The position numbers and the translations under genes are program-made. The notes under the pieces were generated by a model that did no database searches, had not been told where the DNA came from, and worked only from the letters and a program-made list of their open reading frames with translations. Of a DNA stretch of 8,300 bases, positions 6,695 to 8,300 are shown one piece after another (the stretch's first letter is position 1; each line of letters begins with the position of its first letter). Origin of the DNA: Rickettsiella sp. (GTDB lineage Bacteria > Pseudomonadota > Gammaproteobacteria > Diplorickettsiales > Diplorickettsiaceae). The DNA lies in contig JAVHYG010000014.1 in NCBI GenBank assembly GCA_031119195.1, positions 1 to 8,300 of the forward strand, written 5' to 3'.

Positions 6695-6782
6695 GGAGAG
6701 AGAGGGATTCGAACCCTCGATGGGATTTAAAGCCCATACTCCCTTAGCAGGGGAGCGCCTTCAGCCTCTCGGCCATCTCTCC
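6691..6782 (-). tRNA. tRNA-Ser (anticodon GCT)
   Basis: A full 92-nt type II tRNA reads on the minus strand. The acceptor stem GGAGAGA (5' end at 6782) pairs with TCTCTCC. The discriminator is G (6694) and the CCA end is encoded (6691-6693). The anticodon arm is CTCCC/GGGAG with loop CTGCTAA, putting anticodon GCT at 6746-6748, which reads AGC/AGU serine codons. A long variable arm, as expected for tRNA-Ser, precedes the T arm with GTTCGAATC. It lies 60 bp downstream of csrA on the same strand, the arrangement common in gammaproteobacteria, and has its own promoter. Its 3' side faces the block of IS remnants and pseudogenes. Confidence 0.97.
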
Positions 6783-6791
6783 TAGATTGAG

Positions 6792-6807
6792 GGTGGCGAG
6801 TATAGCA
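6792..6807 (-). promoter_or_regulatory. Extended -10 promoter of tRNA-Ser with GC-rich discriminator
   Basis: On the minus strand TGC (6805-6807) directly precedes TATACT (6799-6804), a good extended -10 element. The next bases, CGCCACC, form a GC-rich discriminator typical of stable-RNA promoters under stringent control, placing the start near 6792, about 10 nt before the mature tRNA. No convincing -35 box sits 16-18 bp upstream, in keeping with an extended -10 promoter. Stringent regulation is inferred from the discriminator only. Confidence 0.6.
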
Positions 6808-6842
6808 TACCATGCGCTTTATAAAATAGTCGTGTCTTTCGC

Positions 6843-7049
6843 TTAACCTTTATCTTCTTCATCAAGATGTCCTTCCTTTTTTTCTTTTTCTTGTTGGATA
6901 CGTTGATAGATTTCTTCGCGGTGAACAGAAACTTCTTTAGGCGCATCAATACCTAATCTCACTTGATGGCCTTTAATACCTAATACAGTTACCTTAACAT
7001 CGTCGCCAATGATAAGTGTTTCTCCAATACGCCGTGTCAAAATAAGCAT
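6843..7049 (-). CDS. csrA: Carbon storage regulator CsrA (RsmA)
   Basis: CsrA is a small dimeric RNA-binding protein that binds GGA motifs in mRNA leaders and controls translation and stability of many transcripts; in Legionella and Coxiella relatives it governs the switch between replicative and transmissive phases. The 68-residue sequence has the canonical core MLILTRRIGETLIIGDD, the RLGIDAP segment and VSVHREEIY, with L4, R6, R7 and R44, the residues central to RNA binding, intact. The tail is Lys/Glu-rich and slightly longer than the 61-residue E. coli protein. The ATG has a strong TAAAGGAGA ribosome binding site about 8-10 nt upstream. Gene order lysC - csrA - tRNA-Ser is the usual one. 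Many of these genomes carry extra csrA copies; the location supports this being the conserved chromosomal one. Confidence 0.97.
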   Translation of the reverse strand: MLILTRRIGETLIIGDDVKVTVLGIKGHQVRLGIDAPKEVSVHREEIYQRIQQEKEKKEGHLDEEDKG

Positions 7050-7325
7050 CTTTATGATTCTCCTTTAGTTGACTCATATAATCGACCTATATGTACTACC
7101 TAATCAGTTTTTTAATTAACAAAAAAAGGTATATGCTATACATATAGATATTCGCGCAGTTAGTCTACTAACAAAACCTTAAGGAAAACTTAATAAAATA
7201 CGAAAAATAACTGCAAATTCCGCAAAAATAGCGACTTTTTAAATCATCACTTTGAAAAACGCGTTTTTTATTAGATTTAAGTAAAACAAGGAAAAACAAA
7301 ATCTTCTCTACTCCCTAAAAAATTC
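7050..7325 (-). promoter_or_regulatory. lysC-csrA intergenic region with csrA leader
   Basis: These 276 bp carry the csrA ribosome binding site (AAGGAG around 7060-7065) and presumably its promoter, but I cannot pick a confident -35/-10 pair in such AT-rich sequence. A perfect 6-bp inverted repeat TATATG/CATATA with a 5-nt spacer sits at 7130-7146. Downstream of lysC the minus strand has the self-complementary A5-CGCG-T5 stretch at 7255-7268, a weak candidate for transcription termination. No gene or RNA is recognisable. Confidence 0.4.
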
Positions 7326-8300
7326 CTACTCTTTTCCCAATCCGAATGCACGATGCAATACCTGTATTCCACGTATTGCTTGAGATTCATCAACCACCAG
7401 AGAAATTCTTAATGCAGATGATAAAGCCAAAATTATATTAATCTCTGCTGATTCTAATGCCTGGAACAAAGTGTGCATAATTCCCGGATGCGAATGCAAT
7501 CCCATACCAACGATAGAAAGCTTGGCAACTTCTCTCTCGCCTGTCAGAGTTTTGGCAAATTTCTCCTTAATTAAAGATTGAAGCAAATTTTCTGCTTGCC
7601 GATAATCTACTCTTGCTAAAGTAAATGTAATGTCCATATGTTGCATTTCGGCTATAAACTGCTGCGTAAGCATATCGATTTCAATATGTGCCTCATCAAG
7701 CAGCGAAAAAAATCTGGCTAATGCTTTTTTTTCGCAAATCAGTCCTCGGATCGTCATTTTTGCTTCCTGTCGACTTGCCGTAACACCGGTAATGCTAGCC
7801 TGTTCAATACCACTATCTACATTAGGCTGGATTAAAGTACCTTTTCCTTTTCGAAAACTAGACAAGACTCGAAGAGGACCCTGATATTTACTCGCAAGCT
7901 CTACAGCCCGATGTTGTACTACTTTCGCACCGGCTCTAGCAAACTCTGTCATTTCAATAAAACCAATTTTATCTAGGCGTTTAGCTTGAGAAACAATATG
8001 TGGATCAGCGGTATAAATGCCGTCGACATCCGTATAAATCTGACATTCATCCGCTTTTAAAATAGCGGCTAGAGCAGTTGCTGTGGTATCCGATCCACCC
8101 CGACCTAAGGTAGTCATATTTCCTTCGGTGGAAATTCCCTGAAATCCAGCAATAACGGGTACTCTACCTGAGGCAATATCCCTTCGAATAACGTTTTCTT
8201 CGATAGTTAATATACGCGCCTTCTTATGATGATTATCAGTATAAATAGGAACATGAAAACCATTATAGGATCGCGCTGGACAACCTTGGGCCAGTAAGGC
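7326..8300 (-). CDS. lysC: Aspartokinase, C-terminal 324 residues (5' end outside window)
   Basis: Aspartokinase phosphorylates aspartate, the first step towards lysine, diaminopimelate, threonine and methionine. The frame stays open to the window edge, so the gene is partial; 324 of a usual 400-410 residues are visible. The ATG at 8117 is internal, since the family motif TLGRGGSDTTA continues directly from upstream sequence (VPVIAGFQGIS). Visible kinase motifs are GRGGSDTTA, TDVDGIYTADP and the EMTEFARAGAKVV segment. Two ACT regulatory domains follow, starting near 7757 and near 7523. Their effector-site motifs are altered: the usual PG of the first domain is replaced (ICEKKA), and the usual ISTSE(I)xIS of the second reads LALSSALRIS. 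It could therefore be weakly or differently feedback-regulated. The gene ends with TAG after LHRAFGLGKE. It lies upstream of csrA as in many gammaproteobacteria. Confidence 0.95.
   Translation of the reverse strand, partial: ALLAQGCPARSYNGFHVPIYTDNHHKKARILTIEENVIRRDIASGRVPVIAGFQGISTEGNMTTLGRGGSDTTATALAAILKADECQIYTDVDGIYTADPHIVSQAKRLDKIGFIEMTEFARAGAKVVQHRAVELASKYQGPLRVLSSFRKGKGTLIQPNVDSGIEQASITGVTASRQEAKMTIRGLICEKKALARFFSLLDEAHIEIDMLTQQFIAEMQHMDITFTLARVDYRQAENLLQSLIKEKFAKTLTGEREVAKLSIVGMGLHSHPGIMHTLFQALESAEINIILALSSALRISLVVDESQAIRGIQVLHRAFGLGKE

Noticed and set aside
6691..6782. Duplicate of the tRNA-Ser 3' end as an att site within the window
   Set aside because: I looked for the T-arm/acceptor sequence elsewhere on both strands and saw no second copy.
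7130..7146. TATATG/CATATA inverted repeat as an operator upstream of csrA
   Set aside because: Six-base AT-rich palindromes are expected by chance in this sequence, and no second copy or known consensus supports it.
7630..7884. 84-codon plus-strand frame
   Set aside because: Antisense shadow of the aspartokinase ACT-domain coding sequence; its Ser/Ile/Cys-rich composition is typical of such shadows.

Overview
The window is AT-rich and reads as chromosome of a gammaproteobacterium. The order aspartokinase (lysC) - csrA - tRNA-Ser(GCT), all on the minus strand, is a familiar gammaproteobacterial arrangement. The low GC, the pseudogenes and insertion-sequence debris, and the lineage-specific membrane protein suggest a host-associated member of the Legionellales (Coxiella / Rickettsiella / Diplorickettsia type). 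The family assignment is inference; the gammaproteobacterial placement is firmer.

Layout. (1) 3-347: a small plus-strand hypothetical gene at the window edge. It converges on (2) 367-1782, a minus-strand gene for a multi-spanning membrane protein with a tandemly duplicated 32-residue linker and a soluble C-terminal half. (3) 1872-3014 hemW and 3026-3547 def lie on the minus strand 11 bp apart and look like an operon. (4) 3601-6535 is a graveyard: a frameshifted hypothetical gene; a truncated, frameshifted IS630 (DD34E) transposase; an IS110/IS1111-type transposase tail with a foldable downstream segment; a roughly 285-codon minus-strand gene broken by several frameshifts; and the last codons of an ISL3-like transposase. 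(5) 6541-6694 holds two hairpins. (6) 6691-6782 is tRNA-Ser(GCT), with its own extended -10 promoter. (7) 6843-7049 csrA and 7326-8300 the 3' part of lysC, both minus strand, are separated by about 276 bp.

How it fits together. The intact genes are housekeeping: N-terminal protein maturation (Def), heme handling (HemW), serine decoding, global post-transcriptional control (CsrA), and entry into the aspartate pathway (LysC), which gives lysine and the diaminopimelate of peptidoglycan. The decayed block starts right at the 3' end of the tRNA-Ser gene, the usual side for foreign insertions, but I found no duplicated tRNA end to prove an integrated island. I see no intact defence system, CRISPR array or complete mobile element. 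The items most worth a second look are the reconstructed multi-frameshift gene, the structured segment downstream of the IS1111-type remnant, the duplicated-linker membrane protein, and the altered regulatory motifs in the aspartokinase ACT domains.
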